DNA from: Castanea sativa
Taxonomy: Eukaryota > Streptophyta > Magnoliopsida > Fagales > Fagaceae
DNA length: 64,000 bases
Direction of reading: 5' to 3'
Assembly (NCBI RefSeq): GCF_040712315.1
Contig: NC_134013.1
Location: 41,516,001 to 41,580,000 of the forward strand
In this document: positions 1 through 11,331 of the stretch, piece after piece
Layout: every line of letters begins with the position of its first letter
Numbering within the stretch: position 1 is the first letter of the stretch
The notes under the pieces: model-generated
Database searches by the model: none
What the model was told of the DNA's origin: nothing
The model's input: only the letters and a program-made list of their open reading frames with translations
Position numbers and translations under genes: made by a program

Positions 1-2083
1 ATTCATCACGTCCTACAATACTATTATGGTAAAACCATAATGATATTTGATTCCACTTTTTAGTGCCTCGACATGGCATATTTTAAAAAGAATTTGACTT
101 CACCTTTCTTACAATCTTAGTAATTATAGAGCTAGACTAAAGGAAAGTATAGGATTTCCTTGGATTTTTTTTTTTTTTTGTTTTGACTGTCTGTCTTAGA
201 TTCATTTCTCATTTAGTTGGTAACTTATGCAATTCCTTAAATTTAAGATACATACGTTACACACATCAAAATCAAGTTTTGGAGATTAAGTTAACAAGAG
301 AGAGAGTGAGTAAGGTTTAATTACCTATTTGCCTTGGGGCTTTTTCTAGAAATTGAATATCTGACCCCACCTTTGCAAGGATCTTAGAACAGGCATGGTT
401 GGCTTGGGACCACTTTGTTCACATGGCAAGTGATTTAGATGTGTGTGTGCGGTACTTTGGGTACCCTTCTAAGCTGATTTCTTTTCAACAAGCTCTTCTT
501 TGATGGGTTGATATTGGCTTCAAAGCTATTGGGGCTTGACTCCCCATTTGTGATGTCAAAGGAATTTTCATAACCTTTGGTTGTATTACCCTTTTCCACT
601 TAAGGATTTTTTATATTTTTCTTGGTAAGTTCTTCTTGACAATTTCTTAAGAATATAGGTACAATCAAGTTAGTCTAGTTACACTAGTGAATAGTTTAGT
701 ACTTTTACTGTGCAAAGTGTTAGACTTGGAGCAACCTTGTCAAGTAAGAAATTCACAAATAATATTAACCACAAACGTATAAAATTTGTTGGGTGCTTAA
801 TATTGATTTTTATATAAATGAGGTGTAATATAGTTTATATTAAGCTCTAAAGTGTAGTGGCTCAGTGAAAGCATGATGCTTTAACATATAAAGACCACTA
901 AAGATTTCATGAAACCTTTTGGTGGGATTTTTATGTATGGAACAATTTAAATTCTCCATTCTCAAAGTGTAATTATACATGGAAAAGTTTAAATAGTAAA
1001 CTTTGTTCATTCTATGGTGGAACATATGAAGATATAAAATTTTATAACTTAGCAACGATGATGGAATTTATTTAAGAAGAAACGTACTAAAACTAAATAT
1101 CTTTTATGCATATTGGCATAAATTCTAATGATTTTTGAATTATGAAATTTTAAAAACTTGCATACCTTAAATAATTGGATCCGTTGACTCAAAAATAATG
1201 CTATTAGCATATTTTTTAAACCATCTTACGTCTTTTTTTGAGAGAAAAAACATCTTATATCTAATGATATTGACAACTCTAAAAGTAAAAACATATAATG
1301 TTTTATACATTTAATTGATTGCTCTAATAAGGAGCATTTATAAAATTAATTTCCATTAAGAAACTAACTGTAGAAAGTAAAAACATATAGGAGTATTCAC
1401 TAACTTTCTTCATCCAGAATTTCTTTTACTTCAAAAATCAAAACTGAATAACTTTGGGTTTAATGCCTAAAGCAGATTTAAAAAATAATAATAATAATAA
1501 CTTAGATAGGAAATAAGATTCAAATCCACCTTTTTAGTGGTCAAAATCATGACATACTACAATTCTATTAAAATACTAAATTTCAGTTTCACTTTTCTCA
1601 AATGGTAAATATGAGATTTCTTACCTTTGACAAGGGCCATGCAATAAAATTTGACTTCAATTTTCCTATCTTAGCAAGATGCATTAGGAAAGAAAAATAG
1701 TGATATAAAAAACCATAATGTGTGAACATCAATTAGGATATTATAAACATTTATTTATACAATAAAGGGACTCAAACGGTTTTTTCTGATTATATTAGGA
1801 AATGTAGTAGAACTCTTTTTGATAGTCATAATTAAAATATCAAGGCTATAATATTTGATGTATATTTAGCTTTAATGGAGGGGATTTCAAAGAGTAAATG
1901 GTGATATTCCTTGACCAATCTCTTTCCATACTCTTTTTCCTAACTACCAAATATAATATATCCAAATATAATATATTCCTTGAATGTGTGTTGGCTGTAA
2001 CTATAAAGCCTCATTGTTGTACAACTATTCAAACCCAAAATTGGAATCTTAAATTTTGGCTTGACAGCAATCAAGGCTATTCC
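1..2083. other. AT-rich intergenic DNA, no gene seen
   Basis: No open frame here has recognisable protein similarity, and I see no LTR ends, long inverted repeats or RNA gene. Short poly-T and AAT runs occur (for example near 165-180 and 1485-1500). It is probably decayed repeat or spacer DNA. The few frames of 60-70 codons are what AT-rich sequence gives by chance. Confidence 0.6.
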
Positions 2084-2100
2084 AAAGCTGGTATAAAATT

Positions 2101-2204
2101 TTGATGTCCTTTTTATCCCCTGTTTTCGGTTTGTTGAAACAGGGTATATATTCCCTTGTACTTACAGTTTTACCAAATAAAAGTTTCTACCTATTTTACC
2201 TCAA
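2101..2204 (+). mobile_element. 5'-truncated LINE 3'-end remnant
   Basis: A roughly 100-bp insertion is bracketed by a perfect 17-bp direct repeat, AAAGCTGGTATAAAATT, at 2084-2100 and 2205-2221. The inserted DNA reads like the 3' tail of plant L1-type LINEs: a T-rich stretch ending in an ACCAAATAAAA polyadenylation region and a short A-rich end. A long, variable duplication with an A-rich 3' end is what target-primed reverse transcription leaves. No coding sequence remains. The perfect duplication suggests a recent insertion. That it is a LINE rather than a SINE or other retroposon is inferred from the tail. Confidence 0.65.
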
Positions 2205-2221
2205 AAAGCTGGTATAAAATT

Positions 2222-3479
2222 GGATAATATCTCTAGACCATACATATTTATTACCATGAATTCACGGTCTTCTAACTATATTATGGCATTTCCATCAATG
2301 CTTAGCATAGAACCTGGGAATTATAATATTGTCTAACGTTTTGCATTCTAGGACGGAAAAGTATTATAGTTATTAATTCCTTCACCCTCGTGTGTCTTTT
2401 GAGAATAGTGTAGTGTGAAAGAAGATTAAATATTATTTGCAAATACTTGGTGAGTAGAAAAGGGGAAAATCTGACCTTTAGATTTTAGAACATAGTGTGT
2501 TCTTTGAACTGGGCCATATCCTTAAGGTCTGTCGAGGTTGCTTGAATTTTGTGGTCATCTAGCATTCAGTCCATGCCTTATAATGAACAAACCATCCATT
2601 TGATCTCCTCTACACCATAAGACCCGAATGTGTGCTTTGTTTCTCTACTTTAGGGGTGTGGACCCTCAAGGAGTCAAGGTAGAGGCCGAGGGTTTAAGAC
2701 CTTGGATTTGGGTTCTCACATCACCATCTACTTAATTGAACGACAAAGTCATGCTTTGACGAAGATGGTGTGTTAGTGATACCTCTTTGTCTCCTCCATC
2801 TCAACCTAATCTTATATTGCGAAAGTGGTCAAAGAAATGAGAATGTGCAAATTGAAGAGATGATCAAAGGGTATCATCCTATAAGATACTTTTGGTCCGA
2901 TATCCTCTTATTCATAACCCTTGATTGAGTTAAGTGACCCTTTTTTGTAGGAAGAGGTTAGTGACTAATCTCATCCCCACAGACGACGCCAAACTGATGA
3001 TGCCAAAATCGTCAGTTGGGTCACTCGTCGAATTTGGAGTATTAAACGATCTTGTAGGACCTGCAAATTAAAAAGGGACTAATCGAAAAGACCATCGGGT
3101 TGTGCTTGGTGGGGGAGCCTCCAATGTTTAAGTTAGTACCAACCCATATATTGTGTATATGGACAATGATTTGTAATAGTTTTTTTGACATACCTTAGCA
3201 AATGGACAGATTGTCCCTTTTATAGGTGACTTAAGTAGCTGTTGGACATAAATGAAGGTGATTATTACCCTAATTGTATCGTTCTTTGTCTTGATGAGAG
3301 AGTTTAAGGCCTTTGATGGTCGTTATCGAATGTGTTGGGCGGCGGTTACTCATCTATCTTTGATGGCCTACTAATGATGTAATGACCATTTATAAAGATG
3401 GACGACCTCAACGGTTTTTATGGACTCATCAGTATCTATCGAGGTTTATGAAACTCAGTTTTTTCTAGACTGTTTTTAA
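2222..3479. other. Non-coding DNA, possible old LTR fragment from about 2995
   Basis: No gene is visible. From about 2995 (TGATGATGCCAAAATCGTC) the sequence resembles the opening of a plant LTR, with phrases about a direct TG start followed by GC-richer text than its surroundings. I could not find a matching end, a primer-binding site or a target duplication, so this is only a suggestion. Confidence 0.3.
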
Positions 3480-4149
3480 TCCAATCCGTGAGTATGTGTT
3501 TGGGCTTTCTTTTCTTACAACCCAAAACATATATAAGGATTATTTTAAAGGCCGTAACAAGTTACACAACAGAGAGCACGATTGCACAAGAGCGTAATTC
3601 AACAAGTGTGACCGAAAACCAAGTTTGCCTGAAAAGCTGCTGTGTTTGTACACCATAGGGTTTTGTGGCCAAGTAACTTCATGATCTTCATGTGTTGAAG
3701 AACAGAAGAACTTTACAGCCAACCTCCTTCTCTAGTTGGTGATTGAAATCGCATACTGGGATCGGCGCAATTGGTTAGTCATGTACTGGGAGCCGTGCAT
3801 TCAAAGGAGAGATTGCCACTACAGAACAAGTCCAATTGGGTGTTGGGGTAAGGGTTCAACTGTAGGTTGGTATAAGGTACTGGGATTCCTTTACTTGTAA
3901 CCGCTTATTTTGATAATAGTGGATTCTTGGGAGTGGTGACCTTAAAATCACCTAGTGGGGTTTTTGCCGTGTTAGTTTTCCCCATTCCTAAACAAATCAT
4001 TGTGTCAATTTATTTTCCGCTGCACTTTAGTTTATTGGTGATTTGTTTGTGCTACCACGCATTCTTGTACGTTAATTTGCTTAATTAATAAACTTGACTA
4101 ATTAATCAATTAATTTATCACAAGAGGTCAATACATTTTTGGCCTATCA
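3480..4149 (+). mobile_element. Copia-type LTR, 3' portion (solo or truncated)
   Basis: A TATA box (TATATAA, 3530-3536) is followed by a leader-like region and a terminal block ending TTTTTGGCCTATCA at 4149. This arrangement resembles the promoter, R and U5 parts of a plant Ty1/copia LTR. No methionine-tRNA primer-binding site follows 4149, and no 5' LTR boundary or target duplication was found, so it is a solo or truncated LTR. Family assignment rests on recognising the terminal block only. Confidence 0.5.
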
Positions 4150-4717
4150 CAAAGAAAATAGGTTTAACCAAAAATGGGTATGTGGTGAAAATGCTCAAAA
4201 CACAAGGATCTAAAGAAATATTGATAGAGATAGATGAGGGAAGGTTAAGAAGCTTAGAAAAGTGTTTTTGTGAGAAGAAATAGTAAGATGAAGAAGAAAA
4301 ATCAAGGGGAAGAAGAAGGTGAATAGTGTTAATGGAGGAAGATAAGTTGATGAAAGATGAAGTAAAGAAGAAAAATGAGAGAGACAAGGAAGTGGGGGGC
4401 CAAACTTTCGGCCCCCACACTTAAACTCAGCCAAAGAGCTGACTAAGTTGACTTAGTCAAATTTCAAATTCTAAATTTCAAGTCAAAATCTCAAAGTTTC
4501 AAAGTCTCAAAAATTTTTAATGTCAATTTAAAAACTTCCAAGTTTCAAAAACCAATTGTTTCTCAAAAATAGAATCTTTTGTCAATTAAACTTTTCTTGA
4601 TAAAATTCAAATCAAGAAGGGGTAAATGAAAATCACACATCTCAGAAACAGTGGGACCACAAAGCACTCATCAGTTAAAGCCTAATTCCAACTTGTGACT
4701 TTTATAGCCAACAAGCC
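4150..4717. other. Purine-rich non-coding stretch
   Basis: The + strand is rich in GAAGAAG-like purine runs around 4250-4400, followed by TCAAA-type low-complexity text. The long frames on the minus strand are serine/leucine/phenylalanine strings from this composition. I see no domain, splice signal set or repeat end. It may be internal DNA of the gypsy family A element whose 3' UTR arrays start at 4718. Confidence 0.4.
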
Positions 4718-5108
4718 AGGTCGAAGTAGAAAAGACCTTTGATCAAACATTCCTGAAATTTCAGATCGAAGTAGAGAAGACCTTTGATCAACATTTTAGC
4801 AGTTCAGATTGAAGTAGAGAAGACCTTTGATCAAACATTCAAGTAAGTCCAGATCGAAGTAAAGAAGACCTTTGATCGACATTCCAGCAATTTCAAATCA
4901 AAGTAGAGAAGACCTTTGATCAAACATTCTAGTAAGTCTAGATCGAAGTAGAGAAGACCTTTGATCGACATTCTAGTAATTTCATATCGAAGTAGAGAAG
5001 AACTTTGATCAAACATTCCAACAATTTCAGATCGAAGTAGAGAAGACCTTTGATTGACATTTCAATAGTTAAGATTGAAGTAGAGAAGACCTTTGATCAA
5101 ACATTTCA
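4718..5108 (+). repeat. Tandem array of about nine 45-bp units
   Basis: Units of about 43-46 bp repeat nine times with the core GAAGTAGAGAAGACCTTTGATC. Two spacer types alternate, one ending in AAACATTC plus AAGTAAGTC and one in GACATTC plus AGCAATTTC, suggesting duplication of a roughly 90-bp dimer. The array lies upstream of a polypurine tract and a gypsy family A LTR. Tandem arrays between integrase and the 3' LTR are common in plant Tat-lineage gypsy elements, so it is read as the 3' UTR of such an element. Confidence 0.75.
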
Positions 5109-5117
5109 GCATCTCAA

Positions 5118-5440
5118 AGAACCCTTTGATTGCCTTTCTTCCAATTTCAAAGTTGAGAAGCCCTTTAGTTACCTTTCATCAAGATTGAGGTTGAGAAGCC
5201 CTTTGATCGTCTTTCTTCCAGTTTCAAGGTTGAGAAGCCCTTTGATCACCTTTCTTCAAGTTCCAAGGTAGATAAGCCCTTTAGTTACCTTTTATCAAGA
5301 TTGAGGTTGAGAAGCCCTTTGGTTACCTTTCGTCAAGGTTGAGGTTGAGAAGCCCTTTGGTCGCAAACAGCTCCAGTTTCAAGGCGGAGAAGCCCTTTTG
5401 TCACATCCATCATTCAAGATCAGGATTGGAAAGCCTCTTG
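5118..5440 (+). repeat. Second tandem array, about 39-bp units
   Basis: Directly after the 45-bp array a different unit begins. Its core is GAGAAGCCCTTTG(A/G)T plus a pyrimidine-rich part such as ACCTTTCTTCAAG, repeated about seven to eight times and decaying to the right. Both arrays share the GAGAAG..CCTTTGAT motif, so one may have grown out of the other. Open frames crossing the array are by-products of its period being a multiple of three. Confidence 0.7.
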
Positions 5441-5655
5441 ATCACCCCACTTGTCAAGAATTATTTCCAAGGTCATCAACTACCAGCTAAGTCAAGTATT
5501 TTCATTTTTTGTCAAAAGATAAGACACTAGTTCTATGTTCTGAAGTTTTAGGTTCAAGGGCTGGGTAATCTTTTGAAAATTCAACCTCAATTGAATCATA
5601 GTCGCTAAAATCAGTGTCTTTGTTTTACATTGACATTTGCTTTCCAAGCTCTGTC

Positions 5656-5669
5656 AATGAGGGGCATTC
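5656..5669 (+). promoter_or_regulatory. Polypurine tract of gypsy family A element
   Basis: AATGAGGGGCATTC lies immediately before the first base of the family A LTR. Its purine-rich GAGGGG core and position match the plus-strand primer site expected next to a 3' LTR. This identifies the LTR at 5670-7218 as a 3' LTR. Confidence 0.6.
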
Positions 5670-7218
5670 TATAGACACTCAATTTTGTACCCATGATTTA
5701 ATTAAGGAAGATGACTGGAATGACCATCCATGTACCCCAAAAATCATGATTGCATTACATGCATCAATTTGTTGTTGCATTACATGCACCAATTTATTCA
5801 TTGCATATCATATAAATGATCTTGAGATTACAATGGTCGCAATAGTGTGTCCGGTTTCTAAATCAAACCATTGGATCGAAAGATATCACATGATCAAGTT
5901 TGCACAGTCAACATGCATTGTGTCTGGGAAGAGTCGACCACACACAATTAATTTAAATTAATTCTGATTGTTTAAACAATGAACATTAATTAAATAATTT
6001 TGTGATTGGTTGATAATTAGTGTTAAAAATAGGATTGCATGCATAGGAATAAAAGGGATGATTGGATAACAATAACATTGTGGATAATCTGAATTCTATT
6101 AAGATTTATTTAAGGGATTTATTTACAAGATAATTGCTCCTAAAAAGTCTGAATTATCTAGAAATGAGATAAAAAATATCATAGACTAAAGATGAAAACA
6201 AGTCTAGGTACAAGGACCGGATAAAAAAACCTTAGAAAAAGAGTCCAAAACGCACCCGAACACGAAAGTGCGTTCGGCATCCAAAAGCACCATTTGGCAC
6301 TTTTCGAGTGCTGAACTAGCTCCTTTTGGGCTTTGGCCCAATGCCCTTTGAGTGACAATAAGGCACACCTTTTTCAATCTTTTCACAGAAGGATGAGTCT
6401 TAATTCGCGTTCTACACATCGAAGCTATTTTTTAGTGTTTTTTGGCCTCTATAAATAGAGATTGGATCTCATAATTTAGAAAACTTTTTTTGGTGCTCTG
6501 AGAGGCATACGTTTTTAGACTCTCAAAGTGCTTATATTTGCTGTCCTCTCTAATATTTGCTGCCAAACTTAGGAGTTTTAGGTTTCAAAGATAATTGAAT
6601 AAATTTCTTTGAACCCTAAAACATCCTCTCAAGAACAAGGAGTGCTCATGAGGCTGTTTTCAATAACCCTATTCTTTTTTATGCTTCTTGTTTATGATGA
6701 TGCATGTTTTCCTTTATCCTTAACATGAATTTTTAATCATTGCTTTGTTAAAGTATGATCTTGTTTTTATATAATTGTTGTAATCTCTCTCTTAATTTCA
6801 ATAATCTGCATATAACTAATTCTTTTTCTTAAAATAAAACGGATCTACATATAACACCTTCCTATTCCGTAACCTAACCTCTAAATCTAGTTCTTTTGGA
6901 TAGGTAGATCTATGCCTTGTCTTTATTTTTGTTTTGTTTAGATTGTAACTAGGACAAAAATCCATGTAATTATTTGGTAGTTTGTAACTAGGACCTAAAG
7001 CCATGTAATATTCAATTTATCAATTTTGTATTCTTTTTACTCAATCAATGAAATGAAGCAATTCAATCATGTATTTTTTTATTTTGTTTTTCTTATTTTT
7101 TGTATAAAAAAAAAAAAAAAAGTGGCAACACCACACCACTTACCCAAAAAGAGAGGTGCCCTATAAAAGAACTCCGAAAATCTCTCTTTTTAGAAGGGCA
7201 GTTTTGAGGTCTCTCACA
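5670..7218 (+). mobile_element. Gypsy family A 3' LTR (copy A1)
   Basis: The LTR opens TATAGACACTC (TG mutated to TA; the 31744-33767 copy reads TGTAGACACTC) and closes TCTCTCACA. It shares blocks with the minus-strand copies at 9093-11331 and 31744-33767, including the first 60 bp, the TATA region and the AAGAGAGGTGCC block near the end. It is shorter than both, with an internal deletion after the TATA/leader part. It is followed by GTACT and then the 3' part of a family B LTR. The family B copy at 48765 has GTACT at the same point, which suggests copy A1 inserted into a B LTR. Confidence 0.75.
6450..6457 (+). promoter_or_regulatory. TATA box of family A LTR copy A1
   Basis: TATAAATA lies inside the conserved CCTCTATAAATAGAG block. 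The same block occurs in the other two copies of the LTR, on the minus strand at 10568-10575 and 32937-32944. It is the likely core promoter of the element. Confidence 0.6.
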
Positions 7219-8143
7219 GTACTCTTGTAAACCCCCTTCCTTCCTCCTTCCTTTCTCTCTTAGATGGGTTATATTAGGTATATCATGCCATGTACCATTT
7301 GTCCTCATTTCTAGAATATGGTGACCCCTGTTTACTTTCTTCCTCTTATTTTGGGTTATGCTCTAGGGACGTAGGCCTTTACTTTCCTGCTCTATGTGCT
7401 TGCATTGTGCATGATGTATGTATATATATACCTCCTCCCCCTTTCCGGTGTGATTGTCATAATCCAGGTCACCTAAGGCAAAGCAATGCCTAATTTTCGC
7501 TGCTAAAGTAAGGTGGCATGTTGCTGGATTTTTGCTGTGAAAATCTAGTACTTTGCCCAAATGCCTTAGGAAAGCAAAGATTGGGACCACACCCATTCAA
7601 AAGCCAAACCTCAAAGCCCCCCGTGCATGCAAAATCCCGAAAGCCAATGCCAAAATCATATTTTTTTACTACCAATCTCCGAAAATTAAGATTTTATCAA
7701 AACAAAGAATTGTCCTTGGACAGGCATTATGGGGTGCCTAACACCTTCCCCACACGTAACCAAACTTACGGATTCAAGAATCAGGATTTTTTGCCATTCA
7801 CATTAGATTAGGAAAAATGCATTTTTTCTTAGCTTAGGATCGATAATAAAATCAACTAGAAACAGGTGACCAATCATACCTTAGAAAAACCCAATGATTG
7901 GTGGCGACTTCACTTACCTTTGGTAATCACCTAAAATTTGGCCAAGAAACCTGCCACACCCCCAAAGATAGACCTACCTTCTTCCCTAGAGAGAGAGAGA
8001 GCAACCAAAGCTCCGTGAGAACCACACTGATCATTGAGATAGGCCTCCAACAGACCCCATGCACGCAGGAGTGTCACCACGGTAGGTGGTTGAACGAAGG
8101 CTCGACGGTGGTTCTCCAGTAGTTCGAGGCCCGGGCGTCGACA
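7219..8143 (+). mobile_element. 3' part of a gypsy family B LTR
   Basis: From GTACTCTTGTAAACCCCC to GGGCGTCGACA this segment matches, with scattered substitutions, the last roughly 920 bp of the complete B LTR at 48765-51902. Shared blocks include the CTCTCTTAGATGGGTTAT stretch and the GGCCCGGGCGTC end. The 5' two-thirds of the LTR is missing, replaced by copy A1. The right edge cuts a gag frame of family A, so the B element appears to have inserted into an A element. Confidence 0.75.
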
Positions 8144-8439
8144 CTCACATCTGGGAAAAGCAAGAGTGACTGGTAATCCATGAGTTCTTCCATTTTGCGG
8201 GCCTTTTTGATCATCTCATCCATCTTACTTATCCTCTCATTAATCTTCTTCTCACTTTTTCAGGACGGGGGATTCTGATTGGTCTTGTTCTTCTCTTGGC
8301 CACCCTTCAGGTTCTAAAATTGCTATACAATAAGGTTCATGTCTTCCCTCAACTAAATTTGGCTTGCTGCCATGGTGTTTAGTAGCTCTTGAGTGTTCAT
8401 GGGCTCTTGAGTGTTTGGGTGCTCTTCCCCTTCTGCCAT
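8144..8439 (-). pseudogene. N-terminal gag fragment, Tat-type gypsy (family A)
   Basis: Reading down the minus strand from an ATG at 8439, the frame opens MAEGEEHPNTQEP. It ends in an acidic/basic coiled segment followed by MDYQSLLLFP, where the family B LTR cuts it. A helical stretch leading to a DYQSL..FPD-type motif ahead of the gag core is typical of Tat-lineage gypsy elements. At least four in-frame stops are present and the gag core is missing, so it is dead. It lies downstream, in element orientation, of the A2 LTR and its primer-binding site. Confidence 0.6.
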
Positions 8440-9074
8440 GGTGACGAAGTCTTTGGACTTCTTATGGCTTGGACTGTATTGCAAGTCGAACACAGAATTA
8501 AGGTATTATAACTACAGAGTGCCTTGTATGCTCACAGGCTTCAAGCTAGGTTTCCATCTATATCAATATATCAACCAAACAAACACATACAAAATGCAAT
8601 GCAATTTTAACATGGACTGGTCTAAGGATAGGTTCTACTTCATAACATTGTAGAGTGGGTTTATTGTTTTATTGTTTCCCATAGCTAGGACGTTACACCT
8701 CCCAACTTGTAATGTGGTGAACATTATGTTGGTCCAAACAACATGGTCTATCCTTTTTAGTCAACAGAAAATGATCCAGTGACTTTGGGCTATGAGTTGG
8801 TGAGTTCACCATTGGTTACCGGAATCAAATGAAGATCGATGACCCATGGTTACTATCACCATGAGTTGAGACGGGTGCATGCATACTTGTTGTTTTGATT
8901 GCACACACTATGACAGTTAGGGAAAGCTTTTAACAACCAATTATGGCATCTTCAAGTAAAATATCACACAAACATATCAAGACATAAGCAACCAAACAAA
9001 CAAAAACATTATACAAAATACAAGGGTATATAATTGGTCATTTAAAGTCTAACATGAATCTTAGCTCTAAACAA
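8440..9074 (-). other. Leader of the A2 gypsy element
   Basis: This is the non-coding stretch between the primer-binding site at 9075-9091 and the gag start at 8439, read on the minus strand. No gene or strong repeat is seen. Its role as leader follows from position only. Confidence 0.5.
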
Positions 9075-9091
9075 CTCCAGTGGAGTCGCCA
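9075..9091 (-). promoter_or_regulatory. tRNA-Arg-type primer-binding site (copy A2)
   Basis: On the minus strand, one base after the LTR end CTCTCACA, the sequence is TGGCGACTCCACTGGAG. TGG plus GACTCCACTGG is complementary to the 3' end of a plant tRNA-Arg whose acceptor and T-arm read CCAGTGGAGTC plus CCA, as I recall it. Tat/Ogre-type gypsy elements commonly use tRNA-Arg. The equivalent site in family B is at 51906. Confidence 0.6.
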
Positions 9092-9671
9092 TTGTGAGAG
9101 ACCAGGAACTTCAGGGACTTGTCAAAAAGAGATTTGGGTGTTTAAGGCACCTCTCTTTTGGGTAATTGTGTGGAGTCACCACTTATTTTTTGTTACAAAA
9201 AATAAGAAAAAGAAATAAATATAAAATTTACATCAAATACATCAACCTTCATTAATTATGCAACTACAATCTTGGTCAAATAATCTTTACAAGGCTTTGG
9301 TCCTAAATACAACCTATAATCTTGGTAGAGTAATATTACAATGCTTTGGTCCTAAATACAATCTATGTAAAAATTACAAAGTTTTGATCCTAATTACAAT
9401 CTACCAAAACAAATGATAAAACACTAGTCTACTATCCAAAAACCTAAGTTCGGGGGTTAGGTTACGGATTGGGAAGGTGTTATGCACCCATTCCGCCCAG
9501 ACGGGGTCTGGTCTTCTGGACTCTAAATGACCATTATATACCCATTTAAAAAATGCATGACATTACAATGACATATTAAAATCCCTAAATTCAATATTAA
9601 TTCACTCTTTATAAGTTCAAAATCTGCAATTTTTATTTAAGAAGAAAACCATTTTTTTTATTATAAAAAAT

Positions 9672-10000
9672 TTAGATATGTATTTAATGAACGGATCAGT
9701 TTTGCATGCTTGAAAAATTCAGATTTGTATTTAATGAAAATACAAATCTGTTTTTGTTTAAAAGAATTTCAGAAAATTTTTAGATCTGTATTTAATGAAA
9801 ATACAGATCTGTTTTTGTTTAGAAAAAATTTCAGATCTGTATTTAGTGAAAATACAGATTTGTTTTGTTTAAAAAATTTTCAAAAAAAAAAAATCTAATC
9901 TGTATTTAATGAAAATACAGATCTGTTTTTTTGTTTAGAAAAAATTTTAGATCTGTATTTGATGAAAATACAGATCTGTTTTTGTTTTTTAAAAAAAGTT
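9672..10000 (-). repeat. Array of palindromic units inside LTR A2
   Basis: Five clear units and one degenerate unit of about 52-65 bp each contain a hairpin with 12-bp arms AGATCTGTATTT and AAATACAGATCT around a 5-base loop. Units start near 9720, 9781, 9833, 9898 and 9950. In the unit near 9720 both arms carry the matching change (AGATTT and AAATCT). Copy A3 keeps only scattered GATCTG hairpin remnants near 32260-32540, so the array expanded in A2. Confidence 0.8.
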
Positions 10001-10567
10001 TTAGTGCTCTATTGCAGATTTTGAAATTTAAAGAAGAACTAGACAATAAACATGTTAATCAACTAATTTCATTTAATTAGTTGCTAATGGCTCGTTACTT
10101 ATACTTCACTTGCTTGACCTTCGTATTTCTATTCCTAAGACAGTTAAGGATGCGCTATCTGACCTGGGTTGGAGGAAAGCCATGGAACTGGAAATGGCGG
10201 CCCTACATTAGAATGGGACAAAGAAAAATCCAACTAAACATGTGAACATGACATATCTAAATTGGGAACACAATCATATTGACAATGAAATCAGACATAT
10301 ATATTCATGCAAAGAACAACATACATATATCAATTAAGAAAAAGAAATGTAAACATAAGAACAAAATTGAATACCTACTTGCATGAATATAACCTTCAAT
10401 GGAAAAATACTTTAGAAATCAAAGAATTTTTCACTTCTTTGAGAACTAAAATATTTTTTACTTAAAAAATAAATAAATTTTTAAAGTCAAGGCTTCCAGA
10501 TTGTCTTTAACGTAAAGGGAGCAAAGAAGTCAGAAAAAAAGGGTCCCGATTTCTGATGTTTTTCCTC

Positions 10568-10575
10568 TATTTATA
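10568..10575 (-). promoter_or_regulatory. TATA box of family A LTR copy A2
   Basis: TATAAATA on the minus strand, in the same CTATAAATAGAGG context as the other two family A LTRs. Confidence 0.55.
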
Positions 10576-11331
10576 GAGGTTGGATGATTGAAAAATAAAT
10601 TGAATAAGATCATATACGAATTAAAATGTGTCGTTATGCCAAAAAATTCGAAATAGATAAGTTTTATCTTAATCAGAGGGTTCTTGAGCCAGGCCTCAAG
10701 TATGTGCCAATCAGCACTTGCCATGTGCCAATAGGCACTCTAAGGGTGCTGATTAGCCCTCTTGGATGTTGAGCCCTTCTTCCAATTTTGGTTCGATTTG
10801 GACTCTTTTTTTAGGATTTTTTGAGTTGGGAGTTACACCTAGACATGTTTTTAACTCATATTCTAAAATTAATTACTTTTATCTTGATAATCAAGTCTTT
10901 AAAGTAATAATTATCTGATAGATAAATATTCTAAAAAAACTTAATTATCAACAATTTCCTTGTTATCTGATTATCCATTTTATTCCCATGCAAGCAGACT
11001 CATTTTTGTCAAAAACCAACAACCAATCACAAAATTATTTAATTAATTTTAATTAGTTAATCAATCAGAAGTAGTTTAAAATAATCACACGTGATCGGTT
11101 CCACCTAAACAAAATGCATGCAGACCGTGAAAACTTGATCATGTGATATCTTTCAATCCGACGGTCCGATTTGGGAATCGGGCATACCGCCATGACCGTT
11201 AGAATCTCAAGATCATTTTTATGATATGCAATGAATGATTTAATGCATGTAATGCAACTCTAATTTTTGGGTATATGAATGGTCATTTTAGTCATCTTCC
11301 ACAATTAAATTAAGGGTGCAAAGTGTCTATA

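Larger units (their letters stand above)
9093..11331 (-). mobile_element. Gypsy family A 5' LTR (copy A2)
   Basis: On the minus strand this LTR runs from TATAGACAC at 11331 to CTCTCACA at 9093, about 2.24 kb, and is followed by a PBS and a gag start, so it is a 5' LTR. It shares its opening, TATA block, ACCTCTCTTTTGGG block and end with copies A1 and A3. It is the longest copy because it holds an expanded palindromic tandem array (9672-10000). Its right edge falls inside a LINE reverse-transcriptase frame, so the element inserted into the LINE. Confidence 0.8.

Noticed and set aside
4118..4434. Minus-strand frames of 74-100 codons rich in Ser, Leu and Phe
   Set aside because: Purine-rich low-complexity DNA on the + strand. 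No domain, no splice context, and two frames overlap each other.
4718..5440. Possible CRISPR-like array
   Set aside because: Units are contiguous diverged tandem repeats without unique spacers, in a plant retrotransposon 3' UTR.
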